20,032 nucleotides of DNA from Deltaproteobacteria bacterium (GTDB taxonomy: Bacteria > Desulfobacterota > Syntrophia > Syntrophales > UBA5619), in NCBI GenBank assembly GCA_026388365.1, contig JAPLJW010000112.1, positions 1 through 20,032 of the forward strand, read 5' to 3'. The notes beneath the pieces are model-generated. The model ran no database searches. It was not told where the DNA came from and worked only from the letters and a program-made list of their open reading frames with translations. Both the position numbers and the translations under genes were made by a program. Position 1 is the first letter of the stretch. Each line of letters begins with the position of its first letter. Shown here in pieces: positions 18,043-20,032 of the stretch.

Positions 18043-19054
18043 ATGATTCACAAACCTGTCTTTAAGGAGCAATCGTTCCGGATTCCGGTCATCTTCCTGG
18101 GGATGGTCTGGCTTCTGGTCTGTTCCGGATGGGTCTTGGCCTCGACCTCCCCGCCCATTCCAGACCCGGACCGTATCCGCTATAAACTTCTTTCGTTTGA
18201 ACTGCCCCGTGTGAAGCGCGTTCTTCTCGACAACGGTCTGCGCCTTAACATCCTTCCCGACAAGGAACTCCCCCTGGTTCAAATCAACGCCGTCGTCAAA
18301 CCCGGCAGCATGCATGATTCCCCCGCCCCGGAAGGAAAACAGGAACCCCCTCCCCTTCCCCAGCCTCCGAAAGGAAATATTTTCTTTTTGACCGAGGCGA
18401 TGACGCAATCGATTGTGATCTTCGAATGGCCGGCGCTTGCCAAAAGGGACGCACAATTCTATCCCTTCGAGGTTCTGGACCTTATCGTCGGCAGCGGTGG
18501 ATTCCGCGCCCGGATTTTCCTGGAGATCCGGACCAAGCAGGGTCTGGCCTATAGCATAGGCATTTTTTACAAAGCAAATTCGGATTACGGACTGTTTGAC
18601 GCTTATGCCTTGACAAAACCTGAATCCACCGTCAAAGTTACCACCCGGATCCGAAATATCTTCCGGGAGATGGGCGAAAGACCGGTTCCTCCATGAGAAT
18701 TGGAAAGGGCGAAGAAGGCAATTCTGAACAATTTCATTTTTTCCTTCACGCCTGCGGAGCAGATCTCCTTCCAGAAATTGATGATCGAATAGGAAGGTCT
18801 GTCGGATGATTTTCTTGTCGTCTATCGCTCCAAAATCGGAAACGTGATGATAGAAGATATCCGGGATACGGGGCATTACGGCTTCCTGCCCCGGGTAGAG
18901 AGATTACCCTGATCATCGGAAGCGAGCGGGTTTATCAGGACATCTCTGCAAACTTCGGCAAGGTCACCCGTATTGAGGCCGCACTTTGCGGCGCCGGATT
19001 TTTTTCAACACGCCGGATCGGGACTACAATTTTTCGTCAAAGGATGGACGCCAT

Positions 19055-19058
<4 letters not shown>
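18043..19058 (+). pseudogene. second M16-type protease partner, internally deleted with nonsense codons
   Basis: A signal peptide (IPVIFLGMVWLLVCSGWVLA) and an M16 N-terminus (RVLLDNGLRLNILPDKELPL ... VVKPGSMHD) jump abruptly at about 18330 into an M16 C-terminal domain (PLPQPPKGNIFFL ... MTQSIVIFEWPA, VGSGGFRARIFLEIRTKQGLAYS). Roughly half the protein is therefore missing. In the same frame TGA (18694-18696) interrupts just before ELERAKKAILNNFIFSFT, and TAG (18790-18792) replaces what is probably Tyr in MIE-Y-EGLSDDFL. A frameshift near 18890 moves the end (REITLIIGSERVYQDIS) to another frame, stopping at TGA 19056-19058. Tandem M16 pairs are common; this was the partner of the preceding relic. 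The tail overlaps the phoH start. Confidence 0.85.

Positions 19059-20032
<974 letters not shown>

Noticed and set aside
18790..18792. In-frame TAG (and TGA at 18694 and 17922) as possible pyrrolysine or selenocysteine codons
   Set aside because: The TAG replaces a position expected to be Tyr and one TGA replaces Gly. The same genes also have frameshifts, large deletions and a lost zinc ligand, so decay explains all of them; no SECIS-like hairpin was noticed.

Overview
The window looks like a chromosomal segment of an anaerobic deltaproteobacterium-type organism (Desulfobacterota, perhaps Syntrophales). This is an inference from gene content: an indolepyruvate:ferredoxin oxidoreductase pair, an archaeal-type phosphoglycerate-mutase-like enzyme fused to a threonine operon, a DUF1285 protein, UPF0280 and a cobalamin-type radical SAM protein, at moderately high GC. 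No rRNA, tRNA, CRISPR array or complete mobile element is visible.

Left block (1-7510, all + strand). The tail of recG is followed, after an extended -10 promoter, by hom and an apgM-like gene overlapping by ATGA. A YbgC-type thioesterase with a TTG start overlaps the end of apgM. Next come a membrane-anchored TPR protein, iorA-iorB (again ATGA-overlapped) and a zinc-finger-less DnaJ chaperone. The apgM-like gene is best read as a candidate homoserine kinase, completing hom toward threonine.

Middle block (7670-14431, all - strand). In transcription order this is dtd, a DUF1285 gene, guaB, dnaE and UPF0280, tightly packed with overlaps or gaps of a few bases except for about 120 bp after dtd. 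It covers translation quality control, GMP synthesis and replication. Upstream of dtd is a 300 bp gene-free stretch holding a worn REP-like inverted repeat.

Right block (14732-20032). An AT-richer gene encodes a MerR-type DNA-binding domain fused to a class III nucleotide cyclase domain with changed catalytic residues. It diverges, across a very AT-rich 260 bp region with palindromic TGTCTA/TAGACA sites, from a B12-binding-type radical SAM gene. A small two-helix membrane protein follows, with its own promoter lying across the radical SAM stop codon. Then come two tandem M16 (insulinase-like) protease genes, both clearly dead: the lesions (one inserted base, nonsense changes, a lost zinc-ligand His, internal deletions) can be read individually. 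The second pseudogene ends in a TTGA overlap with the TTG start of phoH, which runs off the right edge.

The points most worth following are the MerR-cyclase/radical SAM divergent module with its putative operator, the hom-apgM homoserine kinase candidate, and the well-preserved M16 pseudogene pair.
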